Assembly: GCA_028708215.1 (NCBI GenBank)
Contig: JAQVZL010000008.1
Coordinates: 1-42,482 of the forward strand
Source: Bacteroidales bacterium
GTDB lineage: Bacteria > Bacteroidota > Bacteroidia > Bacteroidales > UBA932
Direction: 5' to 3'
DNA: 42,482 nucleotides
The notes under the pieces are model-generated. The model made no database searches. It saw nothing but the letters and a program-made list of their open reading frames with translations, and was not told the origin of the DNA. This document shows positions 35,204 to 42,482 of the stretch, piece by piece. The position numbers and the translations under genes were made by a program. Every line of letters starts with the position of its first letter. Position 1 is the first letter of the stretch.

Positions 35204-36988
35204 ATGAATAAAGTTAGAGATTTATTAAAATATTTATCGGGGCAACTGCATAAAATGAGTGAAAGCAGTATGCTTTTAATTCTTGCTTTAATAACAGGGC
35301 TACTAAGTGGGCTAGCTGCTGTTATTCTTAAACATCTAATTCATTTGTGTGCTCAAATGCTAAAAGGGTGGTTTGACACCACAGCAGAGAGTTTTTTATA
35401 TATTATCTACCCTGGAATAGGAATGCTTTTAGCACTAATTTTTGTAAAGTATTTTATTAAAGATAATATTGGTCATGGAGTAACTAAAGTTCTTTTAGCT
35501 ATCTCTAAAAATGACTCCAAGATTGCCACTCATAACACATGGTCTTCTGTAGCTGCTAGTTCGGTTACAATTGGCTTTGGAGGTTCTGTTGGTGCCGAGG
35601 CTCCCATAGTCTATACAGGAGCTGCCATAGGCTCTAATATAGCCAAAGTAATGGGGCTCTCATATAAACATATGACAATATTATTAGGGTGTGGTGCTGC
35701 TGGAGCAATAGCTGGTATTTTTAAGGCTCCACTTGCTGGGATACTATTTACATTAGAGATTTTACTCTTTAATATGTCTATGACCTCCCTAATTCCGCTG
35801 CTTGTCTCTGCTGTCACTGCAGCAACTGTCTCTTTTCTCTTTTTGGGAGAAGCAGTTGTGTTTAGCAATAGTATACAGAATTTCAATATGTCCAATATAC
35901 CTTTTTATATTGTACTTGGTGTTTTTTGTGGCTTTTTATCTCTCTACTTTACTAGAACAACTCTCTCTTTAGAAGATAAAATCAAAAAAATTATAAATCC
36001 ATTTAAGCGTTGGATAATCTCGGCACTCTCTCTAGGGTTCCTTATCTTTCTATTTCCGCCACTTTTTGGAGAGGGATATGAATCGCTCACCTTTTTACTC
36101 AATGGAAATGTAAGTTCGGCTATAGGCCCTAACTTGTTTAGTGGGTTTCTTGAAAATCAATGGTTTATACTTGTTTTTTTCTCTGCAATTATCTTTTTTA
36201 AGGTCTTAGCAATGTCTTTTACTAATGCTGGAGGTGGTATTGGAGGAACATTTGGCCCTACACTTTTTATAGGAGGAGTAGCAGGGTTTGTTCTAAGTCG
36301 TTTTATAAATCTCACAGGCATAATAGGTATAGAGGTGTTACCAGAGTCTAATTTTGCACTAGTTGGTATGGCAGGTTTAATGGCTGGAGTTATGCAAGCT
36401 CCTTTAACTGCAATATTTCTAATTGCAGAGATCACAGGTGGTTATATTCTTTTAATGCCACTTATAATAACCTCTGTAGTTGCTTTTGCAGTTACTAGAA
36501 CATTTGAACCCTATTCTATTTACACAAAAAGGATTGCAAAAGATGGAGAGCTTCTAACTCACGACAGCGACCAAGCTGTTCTTACACTGCTAAAAACTTC
36601 AGATTTAATTGAAGTAGATTTTAAATCGGTCTCTCCAGAAGGAACCCTTGCAGATGTAGTGAAAGTAATCTCTTCTACAAAAAGAAATCTTATTCCAGTA
36701 GTAGATAGTGCGGGTGTATTAAGAGGAGTAATTCTTTTAAACGATATTAGAGAAATTATGTTTAATAAAGAAGTTTACGAGACTACATCTGTTCAAAGAC
36801 TCATGAAAGAGGTGCCAGATACAGTTTATAGTGACGATAAAATGGATTTAGTTATGAGGAAATTTGAGAAAACAGGAGCTTGGAATCTTCCTGTAATAAC
36901 ACATGATGGGCTCTACAAAGGGTTTGTATCTAAATCAAAAATATTCTCGGCATATAGAGATCAATTACAACAGGTATCACATGAATAG
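35204..36988 (+). CDS. ClC-family chloride channel/antiporter with CBS domains
   Basis: I chose the ATG at 35204; the open frame extends upstream through the terminator and the previous gene, which is not credible. The 594-residue protein has about ten long helices with ClC signatures. These include GGSVGAEAPIVYTGAAIGSN, with Glu132 at the gating-glutamate position, and NAGGGIGGTFGPTLFIGG. Two CBS domains fill the C-terminus (about 465-590, with NLIPVVDSAGVLRGVILLND). It moves chloride across the inner membrane as a channel or in exchange for protons, and CBS domains often sense nucleotides. Its last 8 bp overlap the start of tex. Confidence 0.93.
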   Translation: MNKVRDLLKYLSGQLHKMSESSMLLILALITGLLSGLAAVILKHLIHLCAQMLKGWFDTTAESFLYIIYPGIGMLLALIFVKYFIKDNIGHGVTKVLLAISKNDSKIATHNTWSSVAASSVTIGFGGSVGAEAPIVYTGAAIGSNIAKVMGLSYKHMTILLGCGAAGAIAGIFKAPLAGILFTLEILLFNMSMTSLIPLLVSAVTAATVSFLFLGEAVVFSNSIQNFNMSNIPFYIVLGVFCGFLSLYFTRTTLSLEDKIKKIINPFKRWIISALSLGFLIFLFPPLFGEGYESLTFLLNGNVSSAIGPNLFSGFLENQWFILVFFSAIIFFKVLAMSFTNAGGGIGGTFGPTLFIGGVAGFVLSRFINLTGIIGIEVLPESNFALVGMAGLMAGVMQAPLTAIFLIAEITGGYILLMPLIITSVVAFAVTRTFEPYSIYTKRIAKDGELLTHDSDQAVLTLLKTSDLIEVDFKSVSPEGTLADVVKVISSTKRNLIPVVDSAGVLRGVILLNDIREIMFNKEVYETTSVQRLMKEVPDTVYSDDKMDLVMRKFEKTGAWNLPVITHDGLYKGFVSKSKIFSAYRDQLQQVSHE

Positions 36989-39131
36989 TCTATATTTAAA
37001 TTTACTTACAGAGAAGTTATCTATAGCTGCTTGGCAAATAGAGAACTGTATAGAGCTTTTAGAAGAGGGCTCTACAATTCCATTTATTTCTCGTTATAGA
37101 AAAGAGAAAACAGGAGGGTTAGACGAGGTTCTGGTTGCAGAGATAAAACATTATTTCAACTATTTTACAGATTTAGATAAAAGAAAAAATACTATAACAG
37201 ATAGTATTGAGGAGCAGGGAAAATTAACTGAAGCTCTTAGAAAAGAGATAGAGCTCTGCACAGAATCAATTAAGCTAGAAGATATATATCTACCTTATAG
37301 ACCTAAAAGACGTACAAGAGCAAGCATTGCAAAAGAGAGAGGGTTGGAGCCTCTAGCTACTACTATACTAGAAATGGAAGTAAAAGATTGCTTAACACTA
37401 GCTCAAGAGTACATAGGAGAAGAGGTAGAAGATGTAGCTGCTGCTCTACAGGGAGCAAGAGATATAATTGCCGAGCTTATAAGTGAGAACGCTGTAATAA
37501 GAGACTCATTAAGGGTGCAGTACAGTAAATTCGCTAAGGTTGTAGCTAAGCAGCAAAGAGGAATGGAAGAGCAGGAACAAGAGTCTAGTAAGTATAGAAA
37601 CTATTTTGACTTTTCAGGTAAAATTTCTACCATCCCATCACATAGATTTTTGGCTCTTATGAGAGGGCACAAAGAGGGGCAACTCTCCATAAAGCTTGAG
37701 GTAGAGAGTCACTTTTCTCACAGTATAATAAAAAGAGAGATCTTTAAAGATAAAGAGAGGGTCTCTAAGAGTTGTAGAGAGCAGATAGAGTTAGCCATAG
37801 AAGACTCTTATAAAAGGTTATTACACCCCTCTATTGAAAATGAAATTTTTAAAATTGCAAAAGAGAAGGCCCATAGAGATGCCGTTAAGGTGTTTGGAGA
37901 AAACCTCACCTCTCTACTTCTTGCTGCACCTGTTGGACAAAAAAGAGTATTAGCATTAGATCCAGGCTTTAGAACAGGTTGTAAATTAGTCTGTCTAGAT
38001 GCTCAGGGCGAGTTGATTCACAACGATACAATTTACCCTCACCCTCCAGTAAATGAAAAAATCCAAGCAATAAAAAAAATAAGCACTCTTGTAGAGGCAT
38101 ATAAGATAGAGGTAATTGCTATTGGAGATGGTACAGCAAGCCGTGAGACAGAAAACTTTATTAAAAAGATAGCTCTACCTAAAGATCTCCAAGTTTTCTC
38201 TGTGAGTGAAGATGGTGCGTCTGTCTATTCAGCATCGGCTGTTGCTAGAGAGGAGTTTCCTAATTACGATGTTACAGTGAGGGGTGCCGTTTCTATTGGC
38301 AGGCGCGTAATGGACCCTCTTGCCGAACTTGTAAAAATAGACCCTAAATCTTTAGGCGTTGGCCAATATCAGCACGATATAGACCAAACAATACTAAAAG
38401 AGATGCTAGACAATACAGTAGTTAGCTGTGTGAATAAAGTAGGAGTTAACCTGAATACAGCTAGCAAACATCTTCTTAGCTATGTCTCTGGATTTGGCCC
38501 TGCAATCGCACAAAACATAGTTAACTATAGGGCAGAGAATGGCCCTTTTAAATCTAAGATGGAGCTGCTTAAAGTTAAGAGGTTAGGGGCAAAAGCGTTT
38601 GAGCAGAGTGCAGGTTTTCTAAGAATCCCAAATGCATCTAACCCTTTAGACAATACTGCTGTTCACCCAGAGAGGTACCCATTAGTTCAGAAGATGGCTG
38701 CCGACGTTAAAAAAAGTGTGAAAGAGTTAATAACAGATCCAGCGAGCCGTTCCAAAATAGAGATTGATAAATATATCTCTAAAGAGGTGGGAGAGCCTAC
38801 ACTTAAAGATATAATGGAGGAGCTCTCTAAACCAGGTTTAGACCCCAGAAAGACCGCCAAGGTTATGGAATTTTCTAACGATGTTCACACTATAGAAGAT
38901 TTAAAGCCAGATATGATTTTGCCCGGACTAGTCACTAATATTACCAATTTTGGTGTATTTGTAGACGTTGGAATAAAACAAGATGGTTTGATTCATATAT
39001 CGCAACTTGCAGATAGGTTTGTCTCTAACCCAGCAGATATTGTAAAACTACACCAACATCTTAATGTTAAAGTTTTGGATGTAGATCTGAAAAGAGGAAG
39101 AATTCAACTAACACTTAAAGGTTTGAGTTGA
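36981..39131 (+). CDS. tex: Tex-like RNA-binding transcription accessory protein
   Basis: The ATG at 36981 overlaps the ClC stop codon by 8 bp, which suggests translational coupling. The 716-residue protein has the Tex domain order: N-terminal helical region (STIPFISRYRKEKTGGLDEV), a YqgF/RNase H-like fold (KRVLALDPGFRTGCKLVCLD), helix-hairpin-helix repeats (GVNLNTASKHLLSYVSGFGP) and a C-terminal S1 domain (GLVTNITNFGVFVDVG). Tex binds nucleic acids and affects transcription and, in some species, virulence gene expression and stress survival. The linkage with a chloride channel is probably just co-transcription. Confidence 0.95.
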   Translation: MNSLYLNLLTEKLSIAAWQIENCIELLEEGSTIPFISRYRKEKTGGLDEVLVAEIKHYFNYFTDLDKRKNTITDSIEEQGKLTEALRKEIELCTESIKLEDIYLPYRPKRRTRASIAKERGLEPLATTILEMEVKDCLTLAQEYIGEEVEDVAAALQGARDIIAELISENAVIRDSLRVQYSKFAKVVAKQQRGMEEQEQESSKYRNYFDFSGKISTIPSHRFLALMRGHKEGQLSIKLEVESHFSHSIIKREIFKDKERVSKSCREQIELAIEDSYKRLLHPSIENEIFKIAKEKAHRDAVKVFGENLTSLLLAAPVGQKRVLALDPGFRTGCKLVCLDAQGELIHNDTIYPHPPVNEKIQAIKKISTLVEAYKIEVIAIGDGTASRETENFIKKIALPKDLQVFSVSEDGASVYSASAVAREEFPNYDVTVRGAVSIGRRVMDPLAELVKIDPKSLGVGQYQHDIDQTILKEMLDNTVVSCVNKVGVNLNTASKHLLSYVSGFGPAIAQNIVNYRAENGPFKSKMELLKVKRLGAKAFEQSAGFLRIPNASNPLDNTAVHPERYPLVQKMAADVKKSVKELITDPASRSKIEIDKYISKEVGEPTLKDIMEELSKPGLDPRKTAKVMEFSNDVHTIEDLKPDMILPGLVTNITNFGVFVDVGIKQDGLIHISQLADRFVSNPADIVKLHQHLNVKVLDVDLKRGRIQLTLKGLS

Positions 39132-39170
39132 ATTCATTTAAGGTTCTAAACTTTTCCACCTCGCAAAGAG

Positions 39171-40106
39171 TTAGCTTATCTGTTTTGCTGGATTGGTTGT
39201 GATACTTTCTGGTACAACTTTTTTCTTACGCTGGGCAATTATAACACCCGTTACAACAACTAGTACCCCAACTATTTTACGAAGATTCATTGTCTCTTGC
39301 CCTATAGCTAAAGCTGCAAAGGCAGATATTACAGGAACTATTGCAGTGAATATATTTGCCCTGGCAACACCCAGCTCTTTTATAGCATTAATAAATAGAA
39401 TAAATGCTAAACTAGAGCACAATACAGATAGGAAAAGGAGTGGCTTTATTATCTCAAAAGTCAATGTTCTTGAGGTAAAGTGGGGAAAGTCTAAGATTAA
39501 GAAAAATGGCAAAAATAATAGAGTTGCAACTATATGTTGAAACGTTACTAAAGTATAGCTATTATATTTATGAGCCAATTTTTTAACCACAACAGAATAC
39601 CCAACGGCAGCAAACACACCCATTAAAAGATAGAGTATCCCTATATGTTTATCTATTCCAAAATCTTCTTTATCAAACACCATCAGAAAAATACCAGGCA
39701 ATGTAATAAGAATTCCAAATGTGTTTAGCCTAGAAATTCTCTCATTATAAATAAACACCCCTGCAACAAGAGCAACAATGGGTATAGTAGATATAATCAC
39801 AGAGCTTATAGTAGGAGACCCTAATGTCTTTAGCCCCATTGTCTCTCCTATAAAATAGAGGAAAGGCTCTAAGAATACCAGAAGTAGAAACCACCCCCAA
39901 TCTTTTCTCTCTATTTTTGTTACCTTTTTTAAAGAAAATGAGACAATAGATAGAACTATTGCAGCAAAAGCCATTCTAAAAAACATTAACGAGAATGGAG
40001 GAAAGCCTTGTTGAAGAATTGAGTTACTCCATAAAAAAGAGACTCCCCATAAGAATACAGCAGTAGAGATTGAGATATAGACAATAGTCTTTTTGTTAGA
40101 CCCCAT
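39171..40106 (-). CDS. EamA/DMT-type transporter (311 aa)
   Basis: I chose the ATG at 40106 (MGSNKKTIVYISISTAVFLW), which overlaps the pyrC stop by 11 bp; the open frame runs further into pyrC but this start fits the family. About ten helices in two EamA repeats are visible, with FRMAFAAIVLSIV in the first and the end FALAALAIGQETMNLRKIVG-like AFAALAIGQETMNLRKIVG in the second. The lysine-rich tail lies in the cytoplasm. The substrate is unknown. It is the last gene of a minus-strand cluster with pyrC and a mannosyltransferase. Confidence 0.85.
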   Translation of the reverse strand: MGSNKKTIVYISISTAVFLWGVSFLWSNSILQQGFPPFSLMFFRMAFAAIVLSIVSFSLKKVTKIERKDWGWFLLLVFLEPFLYFIGETMGLKTLGSPTISSVIISTIPIVALVAGVFIYNERISRLNTFGILITLPGIFLMVFDKEDFGIDKHIGILYLLMGVFAAVGYSVVVKKLAHKYNSYTLVTFQHIVATLLFLPFFLILDFPHFTSRTLTFEIIKPLLFLSVLCSSLAFILFINAIKELGVARANIFTAIVPVISAFAALAIGQETMNLRKIVGVLVVVTGVIIAQRKKKVVPESITTNPAKQIS

Positions 40107-41442
40107 AGTTAAAAAGTAATTTTGTTCCAGCTTTTTTGCCTGTAAGTTGCCCCAGAGCCACAACTTGTATGCCATTGACAAATGTATGAACAATAGAATT
40201 GTTAAACACTTTTCCTTCAAAAGGGCTCCATTTACAATGGTATGCTGGGTTTGTAGTTGTTAAACTATCCTTTTTATTAGGATCTACTATTACTATATCG
40301 GCAAAGTAACCCTCTCTAATAAAGCCTCTTAGCGAAACTTTAAAGTTAATAGCTGGTGAGTGAGCCATTCTATCTACTACCTCTTCAATACTAAAAACAC
40401 CCTCTTTGGCCATCTCTAGCATTATTTGCAAACTATGTTGAACTAGTGGAAGCCCAGATGGAGCATTTAAATAGTTGTTCTGTTTCTCATCTAAAGTGTG
40501 AGGAGCATGATCTGTTGCAACAACTTTAATAACACCATTTTTAACAGCCTTAATTATTGCTTCCCTATCTCTTTTCTCTTTAATAGCCGGGTTGCACTTC
40601 ATTTTACTACCCATTTTATTATACATTGAACTATCTAGTAACATATAACGAACACAAGCTTCTGCTGTAATTTTAGGTGATATTTTAGAAGCCTCTTCTA
40701 TAAGAAGAGTCTCTTCTTCTGTGCTAATATGAAGAATATGGAGCCTACTATTATATTTTTGAGCTAAAGATATTGCATGTTTAGAAGATTCTATACAGGC
40801 CTCTCTGCTTCTAATATTGCAATGCTCACTAAAAGGAATTTCCACCTCTCCATATTTCTCTTTGGCCTCCTTTAAGTTTTGTTTAATTATAGGTTCACTT
40901 TCACAATGAGTAGCAATAAGAAGCTTAGACTCTTTGAATATATTGTTCAATGTCTCCTCATTATCTACAAGCATATTTCCAGTAGACGAGCCCATAAATA
41001 CCTTTACGCCACAAGTCTCTTGGGGGTTAGCTTTTTTGATCTCTTCTATATTATCATTTGTAGCACCTAAATAAAAAGAGAAGTTTGCATACGAAGCACT
41101 TTTAGCAATTGAGTTTTTAGCCTCAATAGCCTCTATGGTAATAGCAGCAGGGGTATTATTTGGCATATCCATATATGAGGTAACTCCACCCAAAACAGCT
41201 GCTGCACTCTCTGTAGCAATACTCCCTTTATGAGTGTTTCCAGGTTCTCTAAAATGTACTTGATCGTCTATTACTCCAGGGATTACTAATTTACCCTCTG
41301 CATCTATAATAGTATCTGCCTCGGGTAGTTTGTCTTTAAGAGAGTAGATTCTCTCAATTTTACTACCATTTATAAGAATAGAACCTCTATACGATTTTCC
41401 TTCGTTTACTATAGTTCCATTGCAAATTAATGTCTGTTTCAC
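40096..41442 (-). CDS. pyrC: Dihydroorotase (PyrC, class I type)
   Basis: The 448-residue amidohydrolase has the metal-binding sites DDQVHFREPG, the carboxylated Lys in CGVKVFMGSS, ATHCESEP, RLHILHIST and ATDHAPHT. It closes the ring of carbamoyl-aspartate to dihydroorotate in pyrimidine synthesis. The length and the HFREPG form fit the long class I dihydroorotase; allantoinase is a close relative but less likely here. It lies 48 bp downstream of the mannosyltransferase gene and overlaps the following transporter gene by 11 bp. Confidence 0.94.
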   Translation of the reverse strand: MKQTLICNGTIVNEGKSYRGSILINGSKIERIYSLKDKLPEADTIIDAEGKLVIPGVIDDQVHFREPGNTHKGSIATESAAAVLGGVTSYMDMPNNTPAAITIEAIEAKNSIAKSASYANFSFYLGATNDNIEEIKKANPQETCGVKVFMGSSTGNMLVDNEETLNNIFKESKLLIATHCESEPIIKQNLKEAKEKYGEVEIPFSEHCNIRSREACIESSKHAISLAQKYNSRLHILHISTEEETLLIEEASKISPKITAEACVRYMLLDSSMYNKMGSKMKCNPAIKEKRDREAIIKAVKNGVIKVVATDHAPHTLDEKQNNYLNAPSGLPLVQHSLQIMLEMAKEGVFSIEEVVDRMAHSPAINFKVSLRGFIREGYFADIVIVDPNKKDSLTTTNPAYHCKWSPFEGKVFNNSIVHTFVNGIQVVALGQLTGKKAGTKLLFNYGV

Positions 41443-41490
41443 TTCTGTTTTATCTTAATTACCTTGGTTTGTTAATTTTTTAGAATAGCT

Positions 41491-42222
41491 CTATCTGTTT
41501 TGCCGAGGTTTAATTTTTCTGAATCTCATTTTTAAAACCCCCCAAAAAGCTTCGCCAAATATTCCACTGCTCATTTTAGATGTACCCTCAGTTCTATCTA
41601 CAAATATAATTGGAACTTCCTCTATTTTAAATCCAAGTTTATAGGCGTTATACTTCATCTCAATTTGGAATCCGTACCCTCTCATTTTTATATTGTCAAA
41701 ATCTATGGTTTCTAACACCTCTCTTCTATAACATTTGAAACCAGCAGTTGTGTCAAAAACCTTCATTCCCAGCACCTTTCTAACATAAGTAGAGGCATAA
41801 TAAGACATAACCACTCTTCCAATTGGCCAGTTTACTACACTTACTCCATTACAGTATCTAGAGCCAATTGCAAGGCCAGCTCCTTTTTTACATGCAGCAT
41901 AAAGTCTTGGTAAATCTTTGGGATTGTGAGAAAAATCGGCATCCATTTCAATAATGAACTCATACCCTCTCTCTAGAGACCAGTTAAAACCAGCAATATA
42001 TGCAGAACCTAACCCAGATTTTTCTTCTCTTTCAAGAATATAAAGAGACTCGGGAAACTCTTTTTGTAATCTCTTAACAATGTTACCTGTACCATCGGGA
42101 GATCCATCATCTACAACTAAAATATGAAAATTATCTTTGAGCTTAAGCACTTCTCTAATAATTTTTTGAATGTTCTCTTTTTCGTTGTAAGTTGGAATAA
42201 TAACAACCTTTTTTGATGTCAT
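41491..42222 (-). CDS. Polyprenol monophosphomannose synthase-like glycosyltransferase (GT2)
   Basis: I chose the ATG at 42222 (MTSKKVVIIPTYNEKENI); the frame is open 14 codons upstream but that part does not fit the family. The 243-residue GT2 enzyme has PTYNEKENIQ, VDDGSPDGTG, the metal site EMDADFSHNP and GSRYCNG, as in the DPM1 group that transfers mannose from GDP-mannose to a polyprenyl phosphate. No C-terminal membrane helices are present, as in the soluble DPM1 type. The product would supply mannose for glycan or protein glycosylation in the envelope. First gene of the minus-strand cluster with pyrC. Confidence 0.92.
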   Translation of the reverse strand: MTSKKVVIIPTYNEKENIQKIIREVLKLKDNFHILVVDDGSPDGTGNIVKRLQKEFPESLYILEREEKSGLGSAYIAGFNWSLERGYEFIIEMDADFSHNPKDLPRLYAACKKGAGLAIGSRYCNGVSVVNWPIGRVVMSYYASTYVRKVLGMKVFDTTAGFKCYRREVLETIDFDNIKMRGYGFQIEMKYNAYKLGFKIEEVPIIFVDRTEGTSKMSSGIFGEAFWGVLKMRFRKIKPRQNR

Positions 42223-42269
42223 GATAATTTCTTTTTTATATTGCCAAAAGCTAGGGTTTTTCAATTTGC

Positions 42270-42277
42270 CAAAGATA
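42270..42277 (-). promoter_or_regulatory. Probable -7 box of the mannosyltransferase-pyrC-transporter cluster
   Basis: The complement of CAAAGATA reads TATCTTTG, an exact TAnnTTTG match, 47 bp upstream of the start codon at 42222. No clear -33 TTTG is seen. Confidence 0.5.
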
Positions 42278-42420
42278 AGAATAATTATTATCTAATAATG
42301 TAACGACTAACTCTATAGTTTTAATATTTTGTTTTATCGTTTTTATTGTATATATTATAGGTATAGTTTTTGCTGTGTTAATAAAACACAGGTTAAATAA
42401 TGCAAAAAAAGGCAAATAAA

Positions 42421-42451
42421 TTTGTGAGATAATAAAAGTTGCCTATCTTTG
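42421..42451 (+). promoter_or_regulatory. Strong Bacteroidota promoter firing out of the window
   Basis: TTTG (42421-42424), a 19-nt spacer and TATCTTTG (42444-42451) match the consensus in both boxes, at the best spacing. The DNA upstream is very AT-rich (42300-42420), which may act as an UP-like element, and holds a small hairpin TGTGTT/AACACA (42374-42390). The sequence after it, GCACTCCCC, resembles the start region of highly expressed transcripts. The gene itself lies beyond the window. Confidence 0.88.
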
Positions 42452-42482
42452 CACTCCCCAAACGGAACGGGTTTACAAGCAG

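Noticed and set aside
35611..36435. Antisense open frames of 90-95 codons in the ClC gene
   Set aside because: They are low-complexity shadows of transmembrane codons, with no start context or homology. Similar shadows in gyrA, clpC and argS were dropped for the same reason.

Overview
This is an AT-rich chromosomal stretch from a member of the Bacteroidota, most likely the Bacteroidales. Four things point there. Several intergenic regions carry the TTTG-N18-20-TAnnTTTG promoter pattern of that phylum. The primary sigma factor is the short type without region 1.1. There is an S46 dipeptidyl-peptidase of the DPP11 type. There is also a second PurF-like protein starting Met-Gly-Gly, as I recall from Bacteroides and Porphyromonas. 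Shine-Dalgarno sites are poor throughout, as expected for the phylum. The species cannot be fixed from the sequence alone.

Layout. 1-1440: the 3' end of an RND efflux pump gene and a small PII-like protein. 1441-2140: a repeat-rich non-coding stretch, then tRNA-Lys(UUU) on the minus strand with its own terminator and promoter. 2217-5549: a GNAT/Mom-like protein with a worn nuclease-like N-terminus, overlapping clpC tail to tail. 5668-9544: gyrA and an exported TPR protein. 9596-13226: AI-2E family permease, DPP11 peptidase, small RRM protein. 13329-17227: PurF-like protein without a glutaminase active site, EamA transporter, ComEC. 17355-20588: ackA-ptb-buk, an acyl-phosphate/acid-kinase operon for acetate and butyrate. 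20641-25115: a substrate-binding lipoprotein, an HI0933-type flavoprotein, a DnaQ-type exonuclease and dnaN. 25197-29694: HtrA protease, rpoD and an M3 metallopeptidase lipoprotein. 29800-39131: AGCS symporter, argS, YgiQ radical SAM protein, a small acidic protein, ClC channel with CBS domains, and Tex. 39171-42222: an EamA transporter, pyrC and a polyprenol-phosphate mannosyltransferase, all minus strand. A near-perfect strong promoter fires out of the right edge.

The picture is of a proteolytic, probably fermentative anaerobe. DPP11 and the M3 peptidase would release dipeptides and amino acids, the AGCS symporter could import alanine or glycine, and the ackA-ptb-buk operon would make ATP from acyl-phosphates. 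The rest is housekeeping: replication, transcription, translation and protein quality control.

No prophage, insertion sequence or CRISPR array is visible, and most of the window is ordinary core genome. The least explained parts are the 1.6 kb from 1441 to 3083 (foldback repeat, tRNA, degenerate nuclease/GNAT gene) and the glutaminase-dead PurF paralogue.
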